A stretch of 64,000 nucleotides of DNA from positions 1,612,001-1,676,000 of the forward strand of contig NZ_KB913031.1 of the NCBI RefSeq assembly GCF_000384155.1, in the 5' to 3' direction. Made by a program: the position numbers and the translations under genes. Of the stretch, positions 35,028-44,113 are shown one piece after another; the first letter of the stretch is position 1; the number at the start of each line of letters is the position of its first letter. Under the pieces are notes generated by a model. It made no database searches, had not been told where the DNA came from, and saw nothing but the letters and a program-made list of their open reading frames with translations. This DNA is from Methylophilus sp. 42 (lineage in GTDB: Bacteria > Pseudomonadota > Gammaproteobacteria > Burkholderiales > Methylophilaceae).

Positions 35028-36110
35028 TTATTGATCTAACAACTCAACACTTACAAACTGGCGACGCTTGATTTTTCTGGTCACCCAGTTTTTTACGGCA
35101 TACCACTCATCAAGCTCCCTGCTATTTTTGAGTGTAAAAAACATATACTTGATTAGCATACATAAAGTATGGCGTGTAGATAATACCTTGCGATAAGCTA
35201 ATTCTCGTGACAATCCATTTGACTTGCCGAGTACACGGCTTAAATTATCTGACATCTTATTGAATCTGCTTGCCAGATCATGATGGGATACATTAGGCAC
35301 TATTTCTAGCACTGTACCACCATATGTGCAAAATGGAGCCGGATCAAACCTTTCAATACTGTGCCTGGCTGAAAACGAAGCCGCAAGATATCGTGAAATT
35401 TTAATCGAGAGTGAAATTTGGTCTAAAAACTTTTTAGCCCCTACATTATTGCCATGCCATCTGTATTTGATTAACACCTCATCAATATTGAGGCACTTCC
35501 CCAGCACACCTAGCTGGCCAAATAAATAGTAATCCTCGGCCAATCCATTCACGACTAGTTGCTCAGACTCAGGTAGAAGATTGATAAAATCGATACCATA
35601 CCTCATAGCTAAAGCTTGAATTGTCGAAAACCGCATCATCACTGTCGGATGTATGATTGGATTTTTAAAGAAAAAAGCTGCTTGTAACCTTGCAATATCC
35701 GTAGGGACTTTAATTAAGCCGGTCTCTTTACCTTCAGCATCAATTTTTAATGCGTGACCACCAATGACGTCAATATGCGGATGGCGCGCAAAAGCCGCCA
35801 AAGACTTTTCCATCCTATCGGGAAACGCGACATCATCTGCATCATGGCGCATGACAAAATCGCATTGACACAGCTCAAGACCTTTGTTTAATAATCCAGA
35901 CAAGCCCACTGCGTCTAAAAACTGGAATACCACTATACGCTGGTCAGCCTTTGCGTAATCAAGCGCCATCTCATAGCTGCCGTCAGTAGAGCCATGATCC
36001 AGTACAATCAAACGCCAGTCAGAAAAGTTTTGATTAATTATGCTATCTATTGCTTCTGCGAGATAAGCGACACCATTTTTTACCGGGAGTAATACATCTA
36101 TTTTAGCCAT
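35028..36110 (-). CDS. Glycosyltransferase family 2
   Basis: This encodes 360 residues. The GT-A domain begins at residue 3: IDVLLPVKNGVAYLAEAIDS, then LDHGSTDGSYE and a DxD-like RHDADDVAFPDRM. There are no membrane helices. It is predicted to add one sugar to the lipid-linked repeat. A 59-bp gap separates it from the polymerase gene downstream. Confidence 0.9.
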   Translation of the reverse strand: MAKIDVLLPVKNGVAYLAEAIDSIINQNFSDWRLIVLDHGSTDGSYEMALDYAKADQRIVVFQFLDAVGLSGLLNKGLELCQCDFVMRHDADDVAFPDRMEKSLAAFARHPHIDVIGGHALKIDAEGKETGLIKVPTDIARLQAAFFFKNPIIHPTVMMRFSTIQALAMRYGIDFINLLPESEQLVVNGLAEDYYLFGQLGVLGKCLNIDEVLIKYRWHGNNVGAKKFLDQISLSIKISRYLAASFSARHSIERFDPAPFCTYGGTVLEIVPNVSHHDLASRFNKMSDNLSRVLGKSNGLSRELAYRKVLSTRHTLCMLIKYMFFTLKNSRELDEWYAVKNWVTRKIKRRQFVSVELLDQ

Positions 36111-36131
36111 GTTCGAGGCCCTGTTTATTCG

Positions 36132-36947
36132 CTAAAAGTATTTTGATTTTTTGACAGGTTTGTTTGATCTGGCAACAAACAACTCTTTCGCAATCGTAAA
36201 ATGCAAACGCGCTCGTCCAGTTCTTCCCCTCACTCTTGCAACTACAGCTCTAAAGAGCCTCATAATAATATTACGATAACCCAACATTTCACGATGCGTA
36301 TAATAAGCTAAAGCAATTTGCTCATTAATAATTTTTTGATCATTCATATTTACATTAAGATATTTCGCTTCATAAGCTTTCACTCGATAAAAGTAAGCCT
36401 CTTTTTCTCGCAAGTAATATGCGGCCCACTCTTGATCTTCAGCTGAAAAAACCTCCTCTAAAAATGGCCGTTGCTGAATATGCAATGTTTTTAACATCGT
36501 ACAAGAATTAGACGCTGCCAGATCTAGACTAAAATTATATTTAGTTACCATTGCTGGCTCCCAATTCTCACTTTCATTAATAGCGGGAGTCAAACAAAAC
36601 CCAAGGTAGTTCTCAATCGAAAAACTCTCTAACGCCAATCCCTTTTCAATTAAAGAGCGATCATTCAAGAGGACATGTGAGCTTATGATTAATACAAGTT
36701 CAGTTTTTACATAGTCTACGCCGATATTAATTGCCTTCGAAAAGTTGAACTCCTCATCAGGATAATCAACAACTTGAAGACCTAGCTTTTTGATAGCTTC
36801 TTTTTGGCTATAGTCTTTTGATGAATCAACAATCACATAATCAGATGGAGGGATCGTTTGCATTTTTAAGGCATCTAGAACCTTAAGTAGCAAAGGTAGG
36901 CTATTGTATGTTCGGATAACAGCCGTATAGTCTTTATGTGTTCTCAT
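36132..36947 (-). CDS. Glycosyltransferase family 2
   Basis: This encodes 271 residues from the ATG at 36947, two bases after the stop of the upstream acyltransferase; a TTG at 36953 is the frame opening. YTAVIRTYNSLPLLLKVLDAL, YVIVDSSKDYS and FNFSKAINIG belong to the GT2 nucleotide-binding region. The usual DxD is not obvious: the expected place reads ISSHVLL. The C-terminus is basic. It is likely to be a rhamnosyltransferase-like enzyme, with moderate certainty on activity. Confidence 0.82.
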   Translation of the reverse strand: MRTHKDYTAVIRTYNSLPLLLKVLDALKMQTIPPSDYVIVDSSKDYSQKEAIKKLGLQVVDYPDEEFNFSKAINIGVDYVKTELVLIISSHVLLNDRSLIEKGLALESFSIENYLGFCLTPAINESENWEPAMVTKYNFSLDLAASNSCTMLKTLHIQQRPFLEEVFSAEDQEWAAYYLREKEAYFYRVKAYEAKYLNVNMNDQKIINEQIALAYYTHREMLGYRNIIMRLFRAVVARVRGRTGRARLHFTIAKELFVARSNKPVKKSKYF

Positions 36948-36949
36948 TA

Positions 36950-38971
36950 TCAAAAACTCGAAATCGGATTGAAAAAACTATTAATTACAGATAGCGATGT
37001 ACCATTCTTTAAAATCCAGCCAGGACTAAAATGATTATCATCCCAAAAAATTGGTGCATTATTAGCATCAAAATAATCACAACTACCTCTTTTACAAAAA
37101 GTGCTTCTCAAATCAACTGTGATTAAATGGTTTTTACTTTTTAACCGATTTACTACTGCATCTAAGAACATGTCGCCATTATTACTAGCCCATTCTTTAT
37201 CAATATAAGTTGAGGGTGGCTTAACTCCCCACATCCGATATCTTTTCCAGACATGGCCGATTGCTACAGGCGAGTATGGTGTTGGTTTAACAATCACCAC
37301 TTTGACTTTCTTTTCAATTAGCGTATCCAGAAACTCAGCCATGCTGTTTATTGCATAATCTCTATTTTGCTCAATATTTAGTTCAGGACAATGCGGATAT
37401 TTCTTGGCACAAACCCCAGGTCTATCCCAATCAATAGAGTACCAGTTACCTGAAATCACAATCACATCAAATTGGCTTTTTTGAATTAAACGCTCAATTT
37501 TCTGAAAGCTTTGATCGCAGCTCCACCCTTGATCATGTCTATTTAATCCTGGCAAAGGCGGACAGCCAATCGTAATAGCAAATGTTACAGATGCGTTTTT
37601 TAAGTTATGTACAAACCATGGGTACAAATGCTCGGCATGAGAGTCTCCCATAAGCAAAACCTTTTGCTGTGCACTCTCATTTAACGTTAAAGTCTGCAGT
37701 GATTGAGCCGGCAGTAGTTTAGAGTTTTCATACTTACCTGGAAGTTTTAAAGCTGTTGAATATTCTTCTGGATAAGAAATAATATTTGGTCTGTTTGCAG
37801 CGCCATTAGTCCATACAATGGCGGTCACCAATATGCAAACCAGACCATAAGGAATCACTACTTTTAACAAACTATACAGCGAAACATTTTTCGTGCGGAA
37901 TACTTGCTCAATCCATCGATAAGAAATGTAGCCAAAGATAATACTTAGTATTAATCCGGCAACTGCAATAGACTTGGGGACAACAGCTAATCCATAAAAG
38001 TTGATTGCGATGACGACTGGCCAATGCCACAAGTAAATTGAGTAGGACCAGTTGCCTAAAGACTGAGTAACTTTATTAGACTCAAGCCTGGACCAAAACG
38101 AATTCGATTCCTCAGCCAAAATATAAATAGCTGTAGCAATCACCGGAATAAGTGCGAAGCGTCCTGGCCAAACTGACTCCCATACCCCACCACGACCCAA
38201 CCAGACACATGCAGCAAACATTGCCACCGATAAACACTTAAAATAGCCCGCATGCTGCTTAACCCATAAATTGAGTTTGGTATTCTTCAACAAAAGTACA
38301 TGGCCACCAATAAGCATTTCCCAAGCTCGTGAAGGCAAAGAGAAAAAGGCTTTGGGCTGATCAATTAATGTTAAATGTAGTGAATAAAAAAATGACGAAA
38401 GTGTCAGCGTTAGCAATATTAAATTCAACAGTTGCTTGGAGTCTAGTCGCTTACTCCAGCCAGAACTCACTTCCGTGGCTACTTTGTAAAGTGCAAAAAC
38501 TATCAGCGGATAAGCACAATAAAACTGCCACTCGACAGACAATGACCAACTGTGCAAAAACCATCTTTCTTCAATCCCTGAGGAGAAGTAACCTACACCC
38601 TTGGCAAACTCAGCATTGCTTATAAACAAGAGTGCTTTGATCGCACTCTCGGCAAACTTCATATAGTCATCGGCAGGTAATAAAATAGCCCCAAACAAGC
38701 TCAATGCTAAAACTAGCCCAATAAGCGCAGGCCATATTCTTGTCGCACGCGAATAAATAAACTTGATATAGCTAAAGCTATTCTTATCGAGCATATTCAC
38801 AATAATTTGAGTCATCAAATACCCGGAAATTACAAAGAATATGTCTACCCCAATAAACCCAACGCCAAAGCCTTTGACTTTAAAATGATAGAAGACGACA
38901 GATACTACAGCTAATGCTCTAAGTGCATTAATATCATATCGAAAATTGGGTTTTAACAGGTTCTTATTCAC
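36950..38971 (-). CDS. Acyltransferase family 3 with C-terminal SGNH domain (OafA-like)
   Basis: This encodes 673 residues from a GTG at 38971. The N-terminal half is an acyltransferase-3 membrane domain: RYDINALRALAVVSVVFYH, GVDIFFVISGYLMTQII and SLSVEWQFYCAYP, with ten or more helices. The C-terminal part (about 430-670) is a periplasmic SGNH domain with GDSHAEHLYPWF (catalytic Ser), VISGNWY and WDDNHFSPGW (Asp/His). Such fusions, like OafA, move an acetyl group through the membrane and place it on a sugar. It is the largest of the three acyltransferases here. The downstream gene starts two bases after its stop. Confidence 0.92.
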   Translation of the reverse strand: MNKNLLKPNFRYDINALRALAVVSVVFYHFKVKGFGVGFIGVDIFFVISGYLMTQIIVNMLDKNSFSYIKFIYSRATRIWPALIGLVLALSLFGAILLPADDYMKFAESAIKALLFISNAEFAKGVGYFSSGIEERWFLHSWSLSVEWQFYCAYPLIVFALYKVATEVSSGWSKRLDSKQLLNLILLTLTLSSFFYSLHLTLIDQPKAFFSLPSRAWEMLIGGHVLLLKNTKLNLWVKQHAGYFKCLSVAMFAACVWLGRGGVWESVWPGRFALIPVIATAIYILAEESNSFWSRLESNKVTQSLGNWSYSIYLWHWPVVIAINFYGLAVVPKSIAVAGLILSIIFGYISYRWIEQVFRTKNVSLYSLLKVVIPYGLVCILVTAIVWTNGAANRPNIISYPEEYSTALKLPGKYENSKLLPAQSLQTLTLNESAQQKVLLMGDSHAEHLYPWFVHNLKNASVTFAITIGCPPLPGLNRHDQGWSCDQSFQKIERLIQKSQFDVIVISGNWYSIDWDRPGVCAKKYPHCPELNIEQNRDYAINSMAEFLDTLIEKKVKVVIVKPTPYSPVAIGHVWKRYRMWGVKPPSTYIDKEWASNNGDMFLDAVVNRLKSKNHLITVDLRSTFCKRGSCDYFDANNAPIFWDDNHFSPGWILKNGTSLSVINSFFNPISSF

Positions 38972-39007
38972 AGCATGCTTAAATTGTTTGTTAGCCGTTA
39001 GGTGGAG

Positions 39008-39958
39008 TTATTTGATTAAGTGATTTTGATACTGATTGATAATCGACTCTCTCAATTTTAAATAGGTGTCCTTATTTTTAATTTGGAGATAGTCTGTTTC
39101 AGATGGAAGGACTTCTTCAGTGTTTGTTTTGTACCAAAAAAGATCTAGGAACGAGGCGATTCGAGCATCATTCTCAGGCTCTGCATGAATGAAAATAACA
39201 GGAACTTGCATAGCAAGACAGGGTAATGCAACATGAATTCTGTTGGTAATAACGAGTTTACTGGCACATAAATCATTTAGCCTGGCTTCAGCCAATTCTA
39301 CTTTCCTGGGTGCAGCTGTGTTTTCTTCGCAATTTTGTGTTGCATATTGAATATTCTTTATCTGGTACTTATCAATAATGCTATTCAACAAATGTCTTGC
39401 GTCACTAGTGTGACCGTCAGGATTATTTAAATGTGCATCAACAACTAGGCATTCAATGGTTTTTTCAACATCACGCTTATTGAGTGTTAACGTGGGGCAG
39501 CCAGAGTAATAGGCATTGATACCAACCGAGCTTAATGCCGTTTGCGTCGCAAAATCTCTACAACCTATCGGAGTATGTTCTTTAAAATAGTTAACTGCTT
39601 GCTTTGAATTTAAGATGTGTTTGTTTGCTAGATGAAAGCCTATAAAGATCGGAGTAATAGCCTTAGTGGGTGGAAATGAGTTTTCATCATGAGAAAACCA
39701 GCCATTTAAGATAGCCTTGCGTTTAAATATTGAGAAAACCTTTGAAAGTCTTTCTCTTGGAACATATTTAACATTAAAATCGAGAGCTCTCAAAAGATCA
39801 TGGCTAGCAATAGACTGCACCTCGTCACCAATATTGGTTAACTTGGGATAGGAAAGTACATATACACTTTTTTTGTCATATATCAATCCATTAAGTGGTG
39901 AGCGCAATATCAAATCTCTAATATTTAATAAAGTTTTCTTAATTTGTTTTTTTATCAT
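39008..39958 (-). CDS. Polysaccharide pyruvyl transferase family protein
   Basis: This encodes 316 residues. YPKLTNIGDEVQSIASHDLL near the N-terminus, FIGFHLANKHIL and a C-terminal LCASKLVITNRIHVALPCLAMQVPVIFI match the family, including the conserved RIH. It would attach pyruvate from PEP as a ketal to a sugar, giving the polymer negative charge. It is cytoplasmic or membrane-associated. Confidence 0.87.
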   Translation of the reverse strand: MIKKQIKKTLLNIRDLILRSPLNGLIYDKKSVYVLSYPKLTNIGDEVQSIASHDLLRALDFNVKYVPRERLSKVFSIFKRKAILNGWFSHDENSFPPTKAITPIFIGFHLANKHILNSKQAVNYFKEHTPIGCRDFATQTALSSVGINAYYSGCPTLTLNKRDVEKTIECLVVDAHLNNPDGHTSDARHLLNSIIDKYQIKNIQYATQNCEENTAAPRKVELAEARLNDLCASKLVITNRIHVALPCLAMQVPVIFIHAEPENDARIASFLDLFWYKTNTEEVLPSETDYLQIKNKDTYLKLRESIINQYQNHLIK

Positions 39959-40007
39959 TTCAACATCGACCTAAAATAAATATCTAAATAATGCCATTGA
40001 GCCCAGA

Positions 40008-40901
40008 TTAAAGTAAGGATCTTAGCTTTCTGAACACTCTTGTAACTAGTAAAGACTCAATTTTATTTTTATAAGCCTTATGCTCTTGTAACGAGCCTTC
40101 GATGAAGGGATATTCAAATAAAATATTGAGAACATTTTGTGGGATTGAATATAAATTATCTAATTTAGAATGTATTGACAATAATTCATTCAGAAAGCTA
40201 CCTGAAGGAGGCGGTAAATTTTTAGGAATCTTATATATCGAGTAAATTTCATTCCACAGGTGAACACAAAAACTATTCTTGATAATTTCATTCGATGCAT
40301 CCTTTAGTGAAGGGTCGAAGAAGTAACTCATATCATTAAAGTTTATGGGGTAAAACAGATGCTTATCTACCACCTGATCGACCATTTGCAACTCACTCAC
40401 TGTTTTGGTAATTAATCTGGGGCCGATTTCCCCCCAAACAAATTCTTTACCAATTTCGCTAAGCTTTTTTGACACCAGATTATTAAATTGCTCATTGTCA
40501 GAGAACATGACGGCACCATTAACCAACTCATCACTTTCCCAACCAAAAACAAAGGATCCCTGTTTGCTCTCAGCAAGTGCAATCCATTCGTTGACATTCT
40601 TTAAGCAAAACACATCAGTGTCGAACCACCAACCAGCCTTTAACTTACATAATTCATATCTAAATGCATCAGAGAAGGCGGCGAGATTTCCCTTCTTCCC
40701 TGCTTGTGTGTATGAATAGACTTCAGAGAGTGGCAAAACCTCCCTCCCATCCTTGAGTATTGCACCATCTGGTATGGCTAATTCGCCATAAGAGTAAACA
40801 TGTACTTTAAAGCCGTTCTTTACGAATGACTCAATACACTTGGCTTCGTACAGTGATAGCGAATTCCCCACCCATAAAAAATTTGCAATATCTGCGTGCA
40901 T
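40008..40901 (-). CDS. DXD-containing glycosyltransferase (GT32-like/capsular synthesis type)
   Basis: This encodes 297 residues. FLWVGNSLSLYEAKCIESFVKNG at the start and AFRYELCKLKAGWWFDTDVFCL in the middle are typical of glycosyltransferases with a DXD motif (Asp-Thr-Asp). GWESDELVNGAVMFS and the late VHLWNEIY support the fold. It probably adds a sugar to the repeat unit. The gene is very AT-rich. Confidence 0.87.
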   Translation of the reverse strand: MHADIANFLWVGNSLSLYEAKCIESFVKNGFKVHVYSYGELAIPDGAILKDGREVLPLSEVYSYTQAGKKGNLAAFSDAFRYELCKLKAGWWFDTDVFCLKNVNEWIALAESKQGSFVFGWESDELVNGAVMFSDNEQFNNLVSKKLSEIGKEFVWGEIGPRLITKTVSELQMVDQVVDKHLFYPINFNDMSYFFDPSLKDASNEIIKNSFCVHLWNEIYSIYKIPKNLPPPSGSFLNELLSIHSKLDNLYSIPQNVLNILFEYPFIEGSLQEHKAYKNKIESLLVTRVFRKLRSLL

Positions 40902-40930
40902 GTTAAATATTCCAAGTCATCTAAATTAAT

Positions 40931-42412
40931 TCACTCAAACCGTTTAAATTTTTTCAGAACTGTTGTTAAAACTTTCAAGAGTTCTGATTCAGGACCAGAT
41001 GGCTTATTCATCAGTAGCCATAACAATAAATTCAAACCGGCATAAACAAGAAAAGCAGAGAGCACCATACCTATGACCTGTAGTACTAACTCAAATGTGC
41101 TACTACTCTCAAATGAAGCATTTGTTTGAATCACCAAGAGAAAATACGCCATACTAAGCACACTGGCGACAGCTCTAGCATTTGAGTTCACTTGCTCCCA
41201 TATGCTGATCCCTAACATCTTACTAATCAAATGCATATTAATCAGTAGCGATATTGACCCACTGATGGCACGGCCGAAAATAACGCCCATTAGTCCAAAA
41301 TAAAACAAACCGCCGATAATTATAGGCAGCCTAATAATGAAATTAAGCATATCTCTATAAAAAAGAGTTTTTGTTTTACCAACAGCCATTGCAATTGGGT
41401 GCACTTGGGAGCCAATTGTCTGTAAAACATATATACATGAAATAACTTGAATGACCTGAACTGAAGGCAGCCACTTTGCCCCCATAAGTAATAAAACCAA
41501 GGGGTAAGAAATCGCAGCAAAACCAATGCCAAGCGGCAATGCGATGGCTGTAATAAGTGTTTGAGATTTTACATATGCATTTCGCAATCTCTCTTTATCT
41601 TCAGCAATATGAGAGAAACCCGGAAAGAGAGTGTTTTCAAGTGGCTGGATGGCTTCACGTGTTGGAAGCCCAGCCAAGTTATCGCCCACAGTATAGAAAC
41701 CTAAAGATTTACTTCCTAGCTGACTTCCAATTAACAGTTGATCAAATTTCCAATTTAGGGTGTTTACAATTTTACCAAGTGTAAGCCAAATCGAAAAAGA
41801 CCAGATATCACGAAGGTGCAGATAAGTAAACTTAGGTTTATAACTTATGATGAGATAAGAAACTAAAACCCCAACAAGCTGAGAAGTAATAACGCCAGCA
41901 ATCAATGCCCAATAACTGCGGAACGAAAAGGCAAAAATTACTGAAACAATAACTGACATTAACTTCTGGGACACTGAGACCACAAATTCTTGCCAAAAAA
42001 TTAACTTTTTAGTCAATACAACCATCTTAGGGTTTGTAAAGCCCGAGATCAGAATTGAGCCACTAATAATCCACATGATATTAATGAGTCTTGGATCGTG
42101 ATAATAGTTGGCTACAAGGCCTGAACTTAAGCAAAATAACAATGCAAGAAAAGCTCCCCTTGTTAGATTCAGACTCCAGGCTGTGTGAAAGTGCTCCTCT
42201 GATGGTTCTTTGATATGAATTAAAGCAGACGCCAAAGATAAATCTGTTACGGCCTCTATAATTGCAAGTAAGGCTAGAACAATTGCAACCAAACCAAAGT
42301 CTTCAGGTGTTAATAATCTGGCAAGTATTATCGTGCTGATTAGGGCCAGAAAATTAATGATTAGTTTCGCAGCGCCCAGCCAGAACACTCCGATAAAAAG
42401 CTTTTCTTTCAT
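40931..42412 (-). CDS. Lipopolysaccharide/exopolysaccharide flippase (WzxC-like, MOP superfamily)
   Basis: This encodes 493 residues with about 12-14 hydrophobic helices. The start LIINFLALISTIILARLLTPEDFGLVAIVLAL and the later QLLIGSQLGSKSLGFYTVGDNLAGLP match the WzxC/polysaccharide-synthesis group. It is predicted to flip undecaprenyl-linked repeat units to the periplasm for polymerisation. AGG lies five bases before the ATG. It starts 71 bp after epsI, beginning the sugar-specific part of the train. Confidence 0.92.
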   Translation of the reverse strand: MKEKLFIGVFWLGAAKLIINFLALISTIILARLLTPEDFGLVAIVLALLAIIEAVTDLSLASALIHIKEPSEEHFHTAWSLNLTRGAFLALLFCLSSGLVANYYHDPRLINIMWIISGSILISGFTNPKMVVLTKKLIFWQEFVVSVSQKLMSVIVSVIFAFSFRSYWALIAGVITSQLVGVLVSYLIISYKPKFTYLHLRDIWSFSIWLTLGKIVNTLNWKFDQLLIGSQLGSKSLGFYTVGDNLAGLPTREAIQPLENTLFPGFSHIAEDKERLRNAYVKSQTLITAIALPLGIGFAAISYPLVLLLMGAKWLPSVQVIQVISCIYVLQTIGSQVHPIAMAVGKTKTLFYRDMLNFIIRLPIIIGGLFYFGLMGVIFGRAISGSISLLINMHLISKMLGISIWEQVNSNARAVASVLSMAYFLLVIQTNASFESSSTFELVLQVIGMVLSAFLVYAGLNLLLWLLMNKPSGPESELLKVLTTVLKKFKRFE

Positions 42413-42483
42413 TTATACCTGTCAGGAGTTTAAGTATTGGGCTCCCCTAAAAGCCAATACTTAATATTCAACTAATTTTATTT

Positions 42484-43197
42484 TTATGGAACGAGTAAAC
42501 CGGGGCTTTTCTGCTCGACTGCCAGAACAAACTCTTTGATAAAGCGCTCTTGCAGCGCATAAGCCTCGCTAGCCTTCTCTTCATCAGAAATCGCTGAAGA
42601 AACCCTGACTAGAATACCATCATCCAGACGTCCTTTAAGTAACCCGTCTTCAATAATTTTTGAGCGCATCTGCAATCCAGATGTCATGGTTCGATCACCA
42701 ACTCGAATCCAGTAACTCACTGCCTCAAGATGGCTCTGACCATAATAGAGCTGCTGCTTACCAATGATTTGTGCATTTTTGCTCAGGTTGGAAAACACTT
42801 TCTCTTTCGACTTGAGCATTTGATAACCTTGCGCCGGATAACAGATATCTGGCTGGTGTATTTTCACATCCTGGCGCTGCTCTTTGGCATAAGCTAGCGC
42901 AACCATGACTTGCTGACCATCCTTGTTTACATAAGTACGCATTAAGGTGTCATCGTACAACTGGTTAATCAGGCTTTTTTCATCACTAACCATACTGACT
43001 TGTGGTGCTGACTGTTGAATCTCCATCCAGTCGTTAATCACGCGTGGAATATTCTCTTCAAAATTGCTCTCATTTTTTGCAAAATGCGCATGTGGTTTTA
43101 GAAACGTTGCTAGCCCTGAAAATACGAGGCTAATTAGCAATAACTGTAGCGCTGATATCAGCTTTACATGTGGTAGTTTGAGGTACAGGTCTTTCAT
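42484..43197 (-). CDS. epsI: EpsI, exosortase-associated protein
   Basis: This encodes 237 residues. One N-terminal membrane helix (about 14-33) leads into a periplasmic EpsI domain: VNKDGQQVMVALAYAKEQRQD, then HQPDICYPAQGYQM with the family's conserved Cys, and VSYWIRVGD. EpsI is sometimes fused to the exosortase C-terminus; here it is separate, eight bases after xrtB. Its exact job in sorting or polymer export is not established. Confidence 0.92.
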   Translation of the reverse strand: MKDLYLKLPHVKLISALQLLLISLVFSGLATFLKPHAHFAKNESNFEENIPRVINDWMEIQQSAPQVSMVSDEKSLINQLYDDTLMRTYVNKDGQQVMVALAYAKEQRQDVKIHQPDICYPAQGYQMLKSKEKVFSNLSKNAQIIGKQQLYYGQSHLEAVSYWIRVGDRTMTSGLQMRSKIIEDGLLKGRLDDGILVRVSSAISDEEKASEAYALQERFIKEFVLAVEQKSPGLLVP

Positions 43198-43205
43198 TGC
43201 TATCG

Positions 43206-44108
43206 CTAATCCTGGCTCAGTAAGCTCTTAATGTTAAATTTTTCAGCAATCTTTTGAATCACGGAATCAATCACGATAATCAAAATGAGTGCAGTCAGAA
43301 AAAGCACCATGCCAGAGAAGTTATGCAAGAAACCCTGCCCTGCTTCGTCGCCCATGTGGTATGTAATCAGTGCCAGTGTGCAAACACGCAGCACATTGGA
43401 TGTAAAAGATACGGGCACAATTAACACTGCCAGTAATACATTGCGCCAGAAGGCCTGATGGTTAATCACATTAATATACAGCAAGCCTATAGCCTCTAAT
43501 GTGAACAAAGAGTTAAGCCCGGCACAGGCATCAGCGACCAGCAGTTTATATTGGCCAATTTGCAGAATTACCCCTGAACGCGCGATCGGGTAATCAAGCG
43601 CATAGAGCAGATGATCGGCAGCATAGGAGACGGCAATCTTCATGGGCTGCGTCAATATATCAATGACTGAGGCTGGCCATGGCATTAAAAATATAAAAAA
43701 GAATAATGCAAACCAATATTTGTAAGCGATTTGCAAGCCAAATAACAGGCAAATCACCCCGCACAATATCAAGACCAGTGACAGGATAGAGAATATATAA
43801 ACGCTTTGCGAATATCCAACAATGTAGATACTGGCGCCAATCAATATTAAAAACCAACCCAATATTGGAGATGGCTTAAAAGACTGAGGCTTTTCTAAAA
43901 TTTGTTTAGTTTTAAAATAAAAAAACCAGATGCCTATGCCCAACACAATCGGGCCGTGTGATTGCGTATCGTTATTCCAAACCGTGGTGAACAAGTCATA
44001 AAAAACGGGTACAAACAGCACAAGGACTGACAGCAGTATTGCCAAGTATCCTAACAGTTTTTGGCGAGTGCCATAGTTGTCAGTCATTGGCAGTGACGAT
44101 AGCGACAT
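43206..44108 (-). CDS. xrtB: Exosortase B
   Basis: This encodes 300 residues with about eight membrane helices. All three catalytic residues of exosortases are visible: Cys195 in VADACAGLNSL, Arg241 in SNVLRV and His262 in FLHNFSG. Exosortases cut PEP-CTERM proteins at the sorting signal after Sec export, as sortases do in Gram-positives. The gene order with EpsD, E, F, G, I and L identifies the B type. The three PEP-CTERM proteins in this window are likely substrates. It is six bases from epsG and nine from epsI. Confidence 0.95.
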   Translation of the reverse strand: MSLSSLPMTDNYGTRQKLLGYLAILLSVLVLFVPVFYDLFTTVWNNDTQSHGPIVLGIGIWFFYFKTKQILEKPQSFKPSPILGWFLILIGASIYIVGYSQSVYIFSILSLVLILCGVICLLFGLQIAYKYWFALFFFIFLMPWPASVIDILTQPMKIAVSYAADHLLYALDYPIARSGVILQIGQYKLLVADACAGLNSLFTLEAIGLLYINVINHQAFWRNVLLAVLIVPVSFTSNVLRVCTLALITYHMGDEAGQGFLHNFSGMVLFLTALILIIVIDSVIQKIAEKFNIKSLLSQD

Positions 44109-44113
44109 ATTAA

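Noticed and set aside
36947-36953. TTG at 36953 as start of the GT2 gene with a four-base overlap
   Set aside because: An in-frame ATG lies two codons later at 36947, two bases after the upstream stop, and is preferred.
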